Below, in pieces: positions 28,604-38,323 of a stretch of DNA of 51,832 nt. Source of the DNA: Bacteroidota bacterium (GTDB taxonomy: Bacteria > Bacteroidota > Ignavibacteria > UBA10030). Both the position numbers and the translations under genes were made by a program. Each line of letters begins with the position of its first letter. The first letter of the stretch is position 1. The notes beneath the pieces are model-generated. The model saw nothing but the letters and a program-made list of their open reading frames with translations. It did no database searches and had not been told where the DNA came from. Location of the stretch: the NCBI GenBank assembly GCA_021813905.1, contig JAKAJH010000018.1, positions 1 through 51,832 of the forward strand, in the 5' to 3' direction.

Positions 28604-31171
28604 TCAGGATTTTCGGCGAGAGCCAACCCCCTGCGGCCGCGATCCGATCGGCAGCCCTTTCACCACCACGAGAGTGATATCGTCGGTCGGCTCTGACGCG
28701 CCGCGAAACGCATCGACCCGGGCAAGCACGGCGTTCTGGATCCGCCTGGCGCTCTGATCCCGGCGCGATCGCACAAGCTGGAGAACGGCCGATTCCCCCA
28801 GTTCCGCATTCTGTTCGTTCATCACTTCCGTCACACCATCGGTATAAAACACGAAGAGGGTGTCCGGCCGCATCGGCACGCGCACTTCTTCGATCTGCTT
28901 TTCAAAGACCGGTCCGCGTTCGAGCCCCAGCGCAATGCCGCTGGCATCGAGCGGCTTCAATGCGGCACCGCGGCCGACGAGCGCCTTCGTGTGGCCCGCA
29001 CGGCACAGGATTACCTGCCGCTTCTTCATGTCGAACAGCGCGAGGATCATCGTAATGAATGACCGGCGGTCGATGCCTTCGAAGATCCGGCGGTTGATGT
29101 GTACCAGCATATCCTTGGGGGACCGGTACATGTGCGCCGCCAGTTGCACCATGCCCTGGATCTTCGACATGTATAGCGCCGCGGACATTCCTTTGCCCGA
29201 GACGTCGCCGATTACCACCAGCAGCCGGTCCTGCGGGAGAGGGATGAAATCATAATAGTCCCCTCCGACTGACAGCGCCGGGATCGAGATCCCCGCAACA
29301 TCGAGTCCCCGGATCTGCGGATCGCCTTTCGGCAGCAGCCCCTTCTGGATCTCGCGGGCGAGGCTGAGTTCCTCGCGGATCCGGTCCTTTTCCCGTTCGG
29401 ATTTCATGAGCCGCGCGTTCTCGATGGCGCTGGCGGCTTGCGCCGCGACTGTCGAAAGGAGATTCAGACCCTCCTGGGAGTAGAGACTGCCGGACAGTTT
29501 TGGTCCGACGTTGATGAATCCCACGAGCCGATCCTTCAGAAACATGGGCACCGTCAGCACGACACCGGCTCTGGCGAGCCGCTGACGTTCCTCCGCGCTC
29601 AGCTCGAGCGATTCCCATCCTTCCTGCACGGAGTGCAGGTCCAGCGGCCGACGGGCACGCTGCAGCAAAGCCCGCAGCGAATTCTCTCCGTCCGCAAAGG
29701 CGCAGTCAGCCGGATCGATGCCGCGCGCGACGCACTCGCCGGTTTCCCCGTCCGCGCAGGTGATCACCGCGAGCCGGTCGATGTGCATCGTCTCGGCGAT
29801 CCGCGCGACCAGAGCATCGAGGATCTGTCGCGGATCGATGAGGCGGGGCAGTTGCTCGGACAGTTCAAGGAGCGCCTTCTGGTAATCATATTGCTCCCGG
29901 TAGAATGTCCGGTCGATGCTGCCTTTCAGCCGCTCTTTGATCGGTTCAAATGCGATCGCGATGATCATGAGCGCGACCAGGTCGAAGACGTGGTCCTCCC
30001 GGACGCCGGTGAGCGAGCCGAGCAGATTGCCGACGCCGGAAACCACCAGAAGGTAGATCGCCGCCAGAGACGCCGTCAGTGCTCCGTACGTCAGCGTCCG
30101 GCGGACGAGCAGATCCACATCCATCAGTCCGTACCGGAAGATCGCGTAGCCGAAGGTCATCGGTACGACGACGAGGACCATCACCGGCAGGATCAGCGTC
30201 GGATTGAGAAAGACCGCGAACGGATTGACCGCGGAGACCACAAGGGCATAGACGGACGTCACGATGCCCAGCGCCACGCCGATGAGCACAGGCCGCAGGG
30301 CGCGACGCCGCTCCCGGTCAACGCGGGTCACGTAGCTCGCAATGAAGATGAGCAGGCCGGTCAGGTAGAATCCGTACCGAACATAAAACAGGATGTTGGC
30401 TGCCTGGCGGGCCAGTTCCACCCACACGGAAAGCATGAAGACCAGCGCGATCAGAATGCTGGCCGTGTAGAGGGTGGCCGTAAACCATTGGCGGTCGAAC
30501 AGCGGCCGGCGGACGGGGAACAGCAGATAGAACCGGATGAATGCCGGCAGTGCACCCGCGGTCGCGACGAGAAAGGCGATAGCGATGAGCCATGTACGCC
30601 AGGTGGGATCCGCGCCGGGGTCGAGGCTCAGCTGCGCGAGCCCGAACAGCAGCATGGTCCACACGCTGTACCGGGCGAACATGCGCTGGAGCTGCCCCTG
30701 CGGCTTCACCATAATCACCACGAGACCGACGATGAGAAATCCCAGACCGTAAAGAAGCTGGGCGATGTAGAACAACGGCAGCGAGCGGAGGATAAGGATG
30801 GGTTTGGTCATCCGCACGCCGCTGCGTTCGATCTCGTAGGCCGTCACCGTGCCCGCGCGGTGATTGATCATCAGCTGGGCTTCCCGGGAGGTGTGGAACG
30901 GCTCGCCGTCGATCCGGACAAGCACATCGCCGTCCTTCAGACCGGCTTTGTCCGCAACACCGCCGGGGACGATCTCGGTCACCAGGACGCGCGAATATCC
31001 TGTGTCGGTCCATCGGCATTGATCGTTGCCGACCACGCGCTCCACGATGTTCACGTAGGCGTTCATCCCGCAGATCACGACGATCGCGGCAGTCGCCAGC
31101 AGATAGCGGCTCCGGATCCATCGGGGAGACGTCCATCGGTGAAGGAGCGACGAGAACCGGTTTTCAGTCAT
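28604..31171 (-). CDS. PDZ-membrane-GAF-PP2C (SpoIIE-type) phosphatase
   Basis: An 855-residue multi-domain protein. A first helix (about residues 22-42) leads into a PDZ-like domain (about 60-125: PGGVADKAGLKDGDVLVRIDG). Seven or so hydrophobic helices follow (about 130-400). Then come a GAF domain (about 440-590), a short coiled-coil linker (SEREKDRIREELSLAREIQKG) and a SpoIIE/PP2C Ser/Thr phosphatase (about 630-840: GGDYYDFIPL, IGDVSGKGMSAALYM, FYTDGVTEVMN). The metal-binding Asp residues are present. The catalytic domain is cytoplasmic and probably acts on an anti-anti-sigma-type STAS protein, as is usual for this family; no such partner lies in the window. The PDZ part should be outside the membrane, suggesting sensing of envelope peptides. 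Confidence 0.85.
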   Translation of the reverse strand: MTENRFSSLLHRWTSPRWIRSRYLLATAAIVVICGMNAYVNIVERVVGNDQCRWTDTGYSRVLVTEIVPGGVADKAGLKDGDVLVRIDGEPFHTSREAQLMINHRAGTVTAYEIERSGVRMTKPILILRSLPLFYIAQLLYGLGFLIVGLVVIMVKPQGQLQRMFARYSVWTMLLFGLAQLSLDPGADPTWRTWLIAIAFLVATAGALPAFIRFYLLFPVRRPLFDRQWFTATLYTASILIALVFMLSVWVELARQAANILFYVRYGFYLTGLLIFIASYVTRVDRERRRALRPVLIGVALGIVTSVYALVVSAVNPFAVFLNPTLILPVMVLVVVPMTFGYAIFRYGLMDVDLLVRRTLTYGALTASLAAIYLLVVSGVGNLLGSLTGVREDHVFDLVALMIIAIAFEPIKERLKGSIDRTFYREQYDYQKALLELSEQLPRLIDPRQILDALVARIAETMHIDRLAVITCADGETGECVARGIDPADCAFADGENSLRALLQRARRPLDLHSVQEGWESLELSAEERQRLARAGVVLTVPMFLKDRLVGFINVGPKLSGSLYSQEGLNLLSTVAAQAASAIENARLMKSEREKDRIREELSLAREIQKGLLPKGDPQIRGLDVAGISIPALSVGGDYYDFIPLPQDRLLVVIGDVSGKGMSAALYMSKIQGMVQLAAHMYRSPKDMLVHINRRIFEGIDRRSFITMILALFDMKKRQVILCRAGHTKALVGRGAALKPLDASGIALGLERGPVFEKQIEEVRVPMRPDTLFVFYTDGVTEVMNEQNAELGESAVLQLVRSRRDQSARRIQNAVLARVDAFRGASEPTDDITLVVVKGLPIGSRPQGVGSRRKS

Positions 31172-31246
31172 GCCATCCCCTTCGGAAGTGTTTCCACATC
31201 TCTTCTCAACTTCGACTCAGGTCACCGGGTTGCGCGGCTGCGTCGC

Positions 31247-34036
31247 CTAAATACCCGGCAGCGGGTATCCGATGCTGAAATAGGCAACGAACGGCCCGAG
31301 GCTCGTCGGATGGTTGAGCAGATCCTTCCGGAGGAAGAAGCTGCGACCGATCGAGAACTCCGCCGGACCGATCGGGGTGTCGAACCCGAGGGTCAGGCCG
31401 AGCCCGTGCCGCAGGTCGACCAGCCGGATCTCCTCCGGCTTGAGCCAGATCGCGCCGATATCGTAGCGAAGCTTCAGATACGTGTCGAAGAGTATCCTGA
31501 CCGGAAGCTGATACTGATATTCCAGACTCCCTTTCAGTAATTGGCGGCCTCGGAAATCGTCTTCATGGAGTCCGAAGAACGAGTGCTGTCCGCCAAGCGA
31601 AAACTGCTCTGTCAGCGGCAGTGATTCGTCGGCCACCCCGAGCTCGAAGCGCGGATGGATCGTGTGCCGGCGGGCGATCGGCTGATAGGCGTCATACGAG
31701 AAATACATCTTCGTGAATCCCACCGCTTCGATGAACTTCACGAGGGCGGATTCATAGAAGAACTGCATCGCGATGCCCTGCGTAGGAAACGGGTACTTGT
31801 CCTGCGTGTCCAACGCCGTACCGATACGCATGGAGGAAATGCTGTACGACTGATTCACGATGGGTGTGTTGAAGATATTGAACTCCTCGTGGTTCTCGAG
31901 CCGTCCGGCAATGGTGACGCTGCCCAGACGTTCCAGCTGCGTCCCGAAACTGAAGACGCCCCCTTTCACGGTCTCCCGGTATTCCCCCGTCCGTTCACGG
32001 TCAAAATGATACGGATCGTTCGACGGCACGTCGCTGTACGCGTTCACATCCCGCACGAGCGAATAGCCCTTCAGATCGAAGGTGAGATAGGAATTGAAGA
32101 TCCGGGTCGCTTTCGCCTCCGTGATGTAGCTTTGATTCCGTGATCCGCCGCCGGCATACAGGCCGATCTCGGCACCGACGCCGAGGAAGTTCTCGTCCCG
32201 TACGTCGATCGACGGCTGAATATTGCGGTCGTTATCGATGCGCAGGCCGAAGCGGATCAGCTCCGTGTTGCGCTCCCGGGCATTGATGACCGTCACGGTT
32301 CGGTCGCGGTCAGCTCCTTCGTGCCGCACCGACACCAGCACCTGCTCGAACAGGTTCGTGCCGTTGAGATTCGCGATCCCTTCCGCGACGTGCGCGACGT
32401 TGAAGACATCCCCGTCCTTCCACGGCAGTTCGCGCCAGATGATCCAGTCCCGCGTGCGCACGGTTCCCTGGATCTCGGATTTCGCGATCACCCCCTCATC
32501 GACAGTCACCGTGGCGATCCCTGTCGTCGAATCAAACTTCGCGCCCCGAATCCGCGCCATCGAGTAGCCTCCGTCCCGGTACAGGCCGAGGACCTCCTCC
32601 AGATCCCGCTCGAACGACCGGATGTTCACCGGCTCACCGATGACGCCGTGAAAGCGCGACAGCACCGTATCCCGCGGGATGAGGCGCGTACCCTCCACAT
32701 GCACGCCCCGCAACACCGGAAATCGTTCCCCCGAGATCAGCACATCGGTCGTGTCACCGTCCACCCGGAGCGAGGCCGCCAGATCATGCAACTCCCCCTC
32801 GGCGTACACGCGCGCCAACAGCTCCGCGACCGTCGCGCCATCCACGGTCGCGCTGTCGACCCAGCGCCCGGTACGATGCACCAGCCCGCTGTCCGACGGA
32901 GGGGGCAACCAGCGAACCCGCGGATGGGGATAGGTGCCCGGCGAGAGCGGACGGTAGAGGGCAATCGTCTTCGCCGTGATGATCTCCTGCAGCCGGCTGA
33001 CGGAGGATTCAGCGGCTTCCCGTCCCCCGGCCATCATCGAATCGAGACCCGTGAAGTCGGACGAAAGGTGTTCGCCGATCGCCGGCGTGATGACCAGATC
33101 CGCTTCACTCCGGGAAATGCGATTGGCCTCCTGCATCATGATCGTCGTGATCTGATCCGCGACCTCCCACGGGGCGTTGAGCATCTCTTTCGGCCGGAGC
33201 GGGCTTGTCACATCCACCGCGATGACGATATCCGCTCCGTTGGCCCGCGCCACATCCACCGGCAGGTTGTCCACCAGGCCGCCGTCCAGCAATTGCATCG
33301 AGTCTTTCGGAACCGCACTGAAGAGAAGCGGGATGGCCATGCTCGCCCGAAGCGCCTCCGCAAGATCTCCGCGGTCGATCACCACGCGCTTGCCGCTCAC
33401 GAGATCCGTGGCCACCGCCCGGAAGGAAATCCGCAGATCGTCGAAACTCGGATCAGGATGGTAGATACCCTGAAGCGTGAGAATATTCAGGTAGTTGGTC
33501 AGCCGCTGGCCGGTGGAGAACGCCTGCGGGATGACCGGCTGCAAACCGTTGAACCGGAGGACCAGAATGCTCTTGTCCCGCGCCAGTTTCTGGTCGAGAA
33601 ACATGTCGCGTCGGCGGGCATCATCGTTCAGGCTCAGTATGTCGGACCAGTTCGTGGTGTCCACCAGTCGCGCAAGCTCGCCGGTCGTGTAGCCGGCCGC
33701 GTACAGTCCGCCGACGATGCTCCCCATGCTTGTGCCGACGATCAGGTCGACCGGAATATGATGCGCCTCGAGCGCCTGCAAAACACCGATGGACGCGATG
33801 CCGCGGGCACCGCCGCCGCTCAGTACAAGGGCCACGCGCGGACGGGCGATCGAGTGACGGGGAAACAACGTGGGGAACGGCAAATGGACGGGAGCGAACG
33901 GAGGTCTTATGACAGCAGTTCGCACACTCCGGACCGAATCCGACTGCGCCTTCGTCAGCAATACAAAGCACACGACCAATAGGATCAGTGTGACGGTGCG
34001 GAAGACGAAGCGAGGTATGACGGGAGTCGGATGCAT
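31247..34036 (-). CDS. Patatin-like phospholipase with POTRA and outer-membrane barrel
   Basis: A 929-residue exported protein. After a signal peptide (ending near LTKAQ) comes a patatin domain (about residues 65-350) with the oxyanion GGGARG, the nucleophile in GTSMG and the catalytic Asp in LLDGGLVDN, so the Ser-Asp dyad is complete. POTRA-like beta-alpha repeats follow (about 430-590), then a C-terminal BamA/TamA-type barrel (about 590-929). This is the plan of type Vd autotransporters (PlpD-like) widespread in Bacteroidota. The phospholipase domain is either periplasmic or surface-exposed. It lies 75 nt upstream of the PP2C phosphatase gene on the same strand. Confidence 0.88.
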   Translation of the reverse strand: MHPTPVIPRFVFRTVTLILLVVCFVLLTKAQSDSVRSVRTAVIRPPFAPVHLPFPTLFPRHSIARPRVALVLSGGGARGIASIGVLQALEAHHIPVDLIVGTSMGSIVGGLYAAGYTTGELARLVDTTNWSDILSLNDDARRRDMFLDQKLARDKSILVLRFNGLQPVIPQAFSTGQRLTNYLNILTLQGIYHPDPSFDDLRISFRAVATDLVSGKRVVIDRGDLAEALRASMAIPLLFSAVPKDSMQLLDGGLVDNLPVDVARANGADIVIAVDVTSPLRPKEMLNAPWEVADQITTIMMQEANRISRSEADLVITPAIGEHLSSDFTGLDSMMAGGREAAESSVSRLQEIITAKTIALYRPLSPGTYPHPRVRWLPPPSDSGLVHRTGRWVDSATVDGATVAELLARVYAEGELHDLAASLRVDGDTTDVLISGERFPVLRGVHVEGTRLIPRDTVLSRFHGVIGEPVNIRSFERDLEEVLGLYRDGGYSMARIRGAKFDSTTGIATVTVDEGVIAKSEIQGTVRTRDWIIWRELPWKDGDVFNVAHVAEGIANLNGTNLFEQVLVSVRHEGADRDRTVTVINARERNTELIRFGLRIDNDRNIQPSIDVRDENFLGVGAEIGLYAGGGSRNQSYITEAKATRIFNSYLTFDLKGYSLVRDVNAYSDVPSNDPYHFDRERTGEYRETVKGGVFSFGTQLERLGSVTIAGRLENHEEFNIFNTPIVNQSYSISSMRIGTALDTQDKYPFPTQGIAMQFFYESALVKFIEAVGFTKMYFSYDAYQPIARRHTIHPRFELGVADESLPLTEQFSLGGQHSFFGLHEDDFRGRQLLKGSLEYQYQLPVRILFDTYLKLRYDIGAIWLKPEEIRLVDLRHGLGLTLGFDTPIGPAEFSIGRSFFLRKDLLNHPTSLGPFVAYFSIGYPLPGI

Positions 34037-34059
34037 GAATCCGCAACGATTGGCAGTTC

Positions 34060-34088
34060 AGAGTACCGAAAAATGCTCCGAATATCAA
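34060..34088 (-). promoter_or_regulatory. Promoter candidate for the patatin gene
   Basis: On the minus strand TTGATA (34083-34088), 17 bp and TACTCT (34060-34065); the -35 box is good and the -10 weak. The predicted start near 34053 leaves about 17 nt to the ATG at 34036. Confidence 0.4.
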
Positions 34089-34122
34089 CGCCGCCTCATC
34101 GCGGCGGGCACGGACACTTCTA

Positions 34123-34151
34123 TTGATTTTGCGGCTCCTTCCGAGTACGTT
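34123..34151 (+). promoter_or_regulatory. Promoter candidate for batA-hflX
   Basis: TTGATT (34123-34128), 17 bp and TACGTT (34146-34151), both moderate matches. The leader to ATG 34195 would be about 37 nt. A GC-rich hairpin (about 34088-34107) separates it from the divergent promoter. Confidence 0.35.
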
Positions 34152-34194
34152 GACCCGTGCGCCCGACCATGGACCCCGCTGCTCCGACGAACCA

Positions 34195-36360
34195 ATGACC
34201 TTTCTCAATCCGCTCGCTCTGTTCGGACTTCTCGCGGCTGCAATCCCGGTGCTTCTTCATATCCTGAACCTCCGTCGCCTGCGGACGATCGAGTTCAGCA
34301 CGCTTTCATTCCTCAAAGAGCTTCAACGGACACGCATCCGGCGGGTCAAGATCCGCCAGATCCTCCTCCTGATCCTTCGTACGCTCCTCATCATCGCCGT
34401 GGTCCTGGCCTTCGCGCGGCCGACGCTGCGCGGCAGCCTCTCCGGCCTTGTCGGCTCGCAAGCGCGCACCAGCGCGGTCATTCTCCTGGATGACACGCCG
34501 AGCATGACGGCCCGCAATGAGACCGGCGAGCTATTCCTTCAGGCCCGGTCGGCGGCCCAGACCGTTCTCGGCCTTCTCGCGGACGGCGATGACGCCGCCG
34601 TCGTGCCGCTCTCGACTGTCGGCCGGCAGGAACCGCCGCCGCTCCAGCGGGATCTTTCCCTCGTTCGACGGACCGCCGCGTCCGCCGAGGTCACCGACAT
34701 CCATCGGACGCTGGAAGACGGACTGCGCACGGCGGCTCATATCCTGCATGGATCGCGGAACGTGAACCGGGAAGTGTATCTCCTCTCCGACCTGCAAGCG
34801 ACCGGGGTGACGACGAATCGCAGCACGCGGGCGGAAGCAATCTTCGATCCCGCCGTCCGGGCGTTTGTGCTCCCGCTGGTCGCCGCACCGGGAGCGAACG
34901 GAAGCGTTGAGAACGTGGAGATCCCCAGCGCGATCCGGCAGCGCGGCCGACCCCTCACGCTGCGGGCTGTCGTGCGTGACCACGGAGACCGGCCACTGAA
35001 GGATCACGTCGTCAGTGTAACGCTCGGCAATTCACGCGTTGCGGAGAGAGCTGTGGATGTGCCGGAAGGAACGTCGGCGCGCGTCGAGTTCATGCTGCTT
35101 CCGCAACAGAGCGGATGGCTGACGGGCGCGGTCGATCTGGAATCAGACGGCCTGGACTTTGACAACCGTGCATTCTTTGCGGTGTTCATTCCCCCGTCCA
35201 TCCATCTTCTCGCCGCCGGCGCACCGGACGCCCTCCGGTTTCTCCGGCTGGCGATCCGCTCGCAGAGCGCTGACAGCACATCCGGTCTCGTGTGGACGGA
35301 GACGACGCCGGCAGGATTCTCCGCGCGTGCGCTCCGCGGGATTGACGTGTTGTTCCTGGTCGATCCCGGCGATCTTCGTCCGGACCAGATCCGCGCGGTT
35401 GGCGACTTCTTGCAGAGCGGCGGGGGTGTGATTCTGTTCCCCGGTCCGGCAACGACTCCGGACGTCTACAGGCGGAAGTACGGGCCGCTTGGATTCCCGC
35501 GGATGGAAGCGGTCAGCCCGACCGGAGGAAGGAAGGGGGAATCGTTCCTCGAATTTCGCCGGATCGACCGCCAACACCCCGTGTTCCAGAATATGTTCGA
35601 AACGAGTGACGAGAATCAGCGGGCCGCCGGCAGCTCCGCCGGGCCGGGTGTGGAATCGCCTCGCATCGAGCAACGTGCGCGGTTCGTGCCGTCGGCATCC
35701 GCCACCGTGGTCATTGCTCTGTCAGACGGATCGCCGTTCATGATCGACCAGAAGGTCGGACGCGGACGCCTGTTGACCTTCGCCGTTCCTCCGACGACGC
35801 AGTGGTCGGATCTGCCGACACGCGGGATCTTTCCTCCGCTCATGGACCGGGCCGCCCTCTACGCCGCCCAGGAAGACGATCCCGCCCCCACGGTGCGTCC
35901 GGGGGACGACGTCGTCGTGGAGATCCGGCAACCCGCCGTCACGTCCGTCACCGCGATCGATCCGGCAGGGCACAGCGACATTCTGGCTCTCTTTCAGCGC
36001 GGACTGAGCAGAGCCGTGCGTCTGCGCGACACGCAGCAGCCGGGAGTCTATCGGATCACCGGAAACGGGAAGACGATCGAGGACATCTGTGTCAACGTCG
36101 ATCCCGCCGAATCGGACCCGACGCCGGTGTCTGCGCGTGATCTCCTGACCGTTCTCGGCCGCCTCGGCATCGATCGCAGCCACGTGCGCCGCATCGACCG
36201 GACTGACGAGATCCCGCGAGCGGTGACGGAGGCACGGTACGGCACGGAACTCTGGCGCGTGTTTCTCATCGTCGCGCTGCTGCTGGCGTTGGCGGAACTG
36301 GCGATCGCGCGCGAATCGGCACGAGATGACAACCCATTGAAAGGCGGAACAGCTTCATGA
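34195..36360 (+). CDS. BatA-type membrane protein with VWA-like domain
   Basis: A 721-residue inner-membrane protein. It opens with the BatA N-terminal domain (FLNPLALFGLLAAAIPVLLH, then LRRLRTIEFSTLSFLKEL) and a second helix at about residues 57-78. A VWA-like domain follows with DDTPS, a D-x-T-x-S variant of the MIDAS motif. The C-terminal half includes a GATase1-like stretch (LFLVDPGDLRPDQ, GGGVILFPGP) and ends in one more membrane helix. Bat proteins are linked to aerotolerance and envelope integrity in Bacteroides, but their mechanism is unknown. ATG 34195 starts the family domain exactly; upstream codons to 34123 encode nothing known. The stop overlaps the hflX ATG (ATGA). Confidence 0.8.
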   Translation: MTFLNPLALFGLLAAAIPVLLHILNLRRLRTIEFSTLSFLKELQRTRIRRVKIRQILLLILRTLLIIAVVLAFARPTLRGSLSGLVGSQARTSAVILLDDTPSMTARNETGELFLQARSAAQTVLGLLADGDDAAVVPLSTVGRQEPPPLQRDLSLVRRTAASAEVTDIHRTLEDGLRTAAHILHGSRNVNREVYLLSDLQATGVTTNRSTRAEAIFDPAVRAFVLPLVAAPGANGSVENVEIPSAIRQRGRPLTLRAVVRDHGDRPLKDHVVSVTLGNSRVAERAVDVPEGTSARVEFMLLPQQSGWLTGAVDLESDGLDFDNRAFFAVFIPPSIHLLAAGAPDALRFLRLAIRSQSADSTSGLVWTETTPAGFSARALRGIDVLFLVDPGDLRPDQIRAVGDFLQSGGGVILFPGPATTPDVYRRKYGPLGFPRMEAVSPTGGRKGESFLEFRRIDRQHPVFQNMFETSDENQRAAGSSAGPGVESPRIEQRARFVPSASATVVIALSDGSPFMIDQKVGRGRLLTFAVPPTTQWSDLPTRGIFPPLMDRAALYAAQEDDPAPTVRPGDDVVVEIRQPAVTSVTAIDPAGHSDILALFQRGLSRAVRLRDTQQPGVYRITGNGKTIEDICVNVDPAESDPTPVSARDLLTVLGRLGIDRSHVRRIDRTDEIPRAVTEARYGTELWRVFLIVALLLALAELAIARESARDDNPLKGGTAS

Positions 36361-37634
36361 TCGAGCTGGCTGAGGGACGAGAACGGTGCCTGCTGGTGGG
36401 CGTGCCCACCCGGCAGAATACCCGCGAGGCGGTGGAGGAATCGCTGGCCGAGCTGGCGCTTCTCGCCGACACCGCGGGAGCGGATGTGCTCGGTACGGTG
36501 ATCCAGGACCGCGATCGGATCGATCCGGCTCTGTTCATCGGCAAGGGGAAAGTGGAGGAGATCCGTCAGCGCGTGCAGCAGGACCGTATCCCGCTCGTCA
36601 TCTTCGACGACGATCTCTCGCCCGTCCAGCTCCGAAACCTCGAGCGCGAATGGGAATGCAAGGTGCTCGATCGGAGCGGCCTCATTCTCGATATCTTCGC
36701 CGCCCGCGCGAAATCCAGCGAAGCCAAGTGCCAGGTGGAGCTCGCGCAGCTGGAATACTTCCTGCCGCGGTTGACCCGCCAGTGGACTCATCTCTCAAAG
36801 CAGCTCGGCGGCATCGGGACCAAGGGTCCGGGTGAAACACAGATCGAGACGGACCGTCGCCTCATCCGGACGCGGATCGCGCACCTCAAGGAGCGCCTCA
36901 CGCGCATCTCTCAGCAGCGCATGACACAGCGAAAAGGCCGCAGCAGCCACACCCGGGCGTCGCTCGTCGGCTACACCAACGTCGGCAAGTCCACGCTTCT
37001 GAATCTTCTGTCCGGCTCCGACGTGTTCGTGGAGAACCGCCTGTTCGCTACGCTCGATCCCACGACCCGGTATGTTCCGCTCGGCGGCGGAACGGACATC
37101 CTGATGACGGACACCGTCGGCTTCATCCGCAAACTGCCGCACCATCTCGTCGCGTCATTCAAGAGCACGCTCGAAGAGATCACCGAGGCCGACATCCTGC
37201 TGCATGTGGTGGATGTCTCGAGCGCGACCTACGACGATCAGATCCGCGTCGTCGAAGAGACCCTCGAGGATCTCGGCGCCGGCCAGAAGCCGACCCTGAT
37301 GGTGTTCAACAAAGTGGATCGCCTGCCCGACCGCAGCGTGCTGGCCCGGATCGGCGAACAGTATCCCTCCCGCGTGTTCATCTCCGCCACGCGCGGCATC
37401 AACATTTCCGGATTCAAGGAAGAGGTCTTGCGGCTGGTGCAGCAGGAGTTTGTCGTGGAGCAGTTCACACTGCCGCAGACGGAGCAGCGGGTGATCTCGC
37501 GACTGTTCGACGCCGGCGAAGTGCTGGAAAAAGTCTATGAGGATAATTCAGTGACGCTCCGCATCCGCATTCCGCGGAAGGAGCGCGAACGGCTGCATCA
37601 GCTCGCCGCCGGCCGGCCGTCGTCCGCCCGATAG
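36357..37634 (+). CDS. hflX: Ribosome-associated GTPase HflX
   Basis: A 425-residue GTPase that splits or rescues stalled ribosomes. The N-terminal HflX domain (about residues 15-185) includes GKGKVEEIR, FDDDLSPVQLRNLE and the GPGETQIETDRR linker. The G domain has G1 GYTNVGKST, FATLDPTTR (switch I), DTVGFIRKLPH (G3), FNKVD (G4) and SATRG (G5). A C-terminal stretch of about 55 residues follows. The start overlaps the BatA-type gene (ATGA), so translation is coupled. The convergent gene ends 16 nt beyond its stop. Confidence 0.95.
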   Translation: MIELAEGRERCLLVGVPTRQNTREAVEESLAELALLADTAGADVLGTVIQDRDRIDPALFIGKGKVEEIRQRVQQDRIPLVIFDDDLSPVQLRNLEREWECKVLDRSGLILDIFAARAKSSEAKCQVELAQLEYFLPRLTRQWTHLSKQLGGIGTKGPGETQIETDRRLIRTRIAHLKERLTRISQQRMTQRKGRSSHTRASLVGYTNVGKSTLLNLLSGSDVFVENRLFATLDPTTRYVPLGGGTDILMTDTVGFIRKLPHHLVASFKSTLEEITEADILLHVVDVSSATYDDQIRVVEETLEDLGAGQKPTLMVFNKVDRLPDRSVLARIGEQYPSRVFISATRGINISGFKEEVLRLVQQEFVVEQFTLPQTEQRVISRLFDAGEVLEKVYEDNSVTLRIRIPRKERERLHQLAAGRPSSAR

Positions 37635-37650
37635 CCGCGACCGGGACCTG

Positions 37651-38274
37651 CTACCGCTCCACCGTCTTGATCACCGTTTGCCCCTTGAAGAGCCGCTGAA
37701 ACTCTTCGGGGTCCTTTTCCGATCCCACAATATCCCCCCAGTGCATCGGAATGACGAGCGCCGGCTTGAAGGCATTCGCCGCCTCCGCCGCTTCCGCCGC
37801 CGTCATCGTGTACGTCCCCCCACACGGGAGCAGCGCAATGTCGGTGACGACCGCATGCATTTCCGGCGTGAAGTCCGAATCACCGGCGTGGTAAATCTTC
37901 TGTCCCGTGGACAGTGTGATGATGTAGCCGACCCAATTGCTCTGCTTCGGATGGTATTTCTTCTGCGGATTGTACGCGGCTACCGTGCTCACTTTCAGCT
38001 CGCCGAGGGTGTACTTTTGCCCCGGCAGGACGGTCAGGATCGTGCCTTCGATCTGGTACGCGACATCTTTGGGCGCAAAGAACGCGGTCTCCGGCTTGCG
38101 AATCTTCGCAAGGTCTTCCGGGGAAAAATGATCGGAGTGCGCGTGAGTGATGAAGATGACGTCCGCCTTCGGCACATGCCGCGTCAGCTTCCAGGGATCG
38201 ATGTAGATCTGGGTCCCTCCGTCCTCGATGCGGAAACTGGAATGCCCGAGCCAATGAATGTGCTGATGATTCAT
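37651..38274 (-). CDS. Metallo-beta-lactamase-fold hydrolase (UPF0173-like)
   Basis: A 207-residue cytoplasmic metal-dependent hydrolase. The zinc motif is HAHSDH, with further ligands likely in YHAGDSDF and IPMHWG. The N-terminal WLGHSSFRIEDGG and IDPW are typical of the UPF0173/beta-lactamase-2 group related to UlaG. The substrate is unknown. A strong AGGAGG precedes ATG 38274. It is the third gene of the minus-strand hutH-add unit, 49 nt after add, which may hint at a role in the same catabolism, but the link is only positional. Confidence 0.85.
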   Translation of the reverse strand: MNHQHIHWLGHSSFRIEDGGTQIYIDPWKLTRHVPKADVIFITHAHSDHFSPEDLAKIRKPETAFFAPKDVAYQIEGTILTVLPGQKYTLGELKVSTVAAYNPQKKYHPKQSNWVGYIITLSTGQKIYHAGDSDFTPEMHAVVTDIALLPCGGTYTMTAAEAAEAANAFKPALVIPMHWGDIVGSEKDPEEFQRLFKGQTVIKTVER

Positions 38275-38323
38275 GGTTCCTCCTCTCCGTCCGGTCGTCG
38301 ACAGCAGGCGACCGCAAACGACG

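Noticed and set aside
29438-31540. 700-codon plus-strand open frame
   Set aside because: It is the mirror of the PDZ/GAF/PP2C phosphatase; no motifs, repetitive charged composition.
32321-33982. 553-codon plus-strand open frame
   Set aside because: It is antisense to the patatin domain and has only Arg/His-rich shadow composition.
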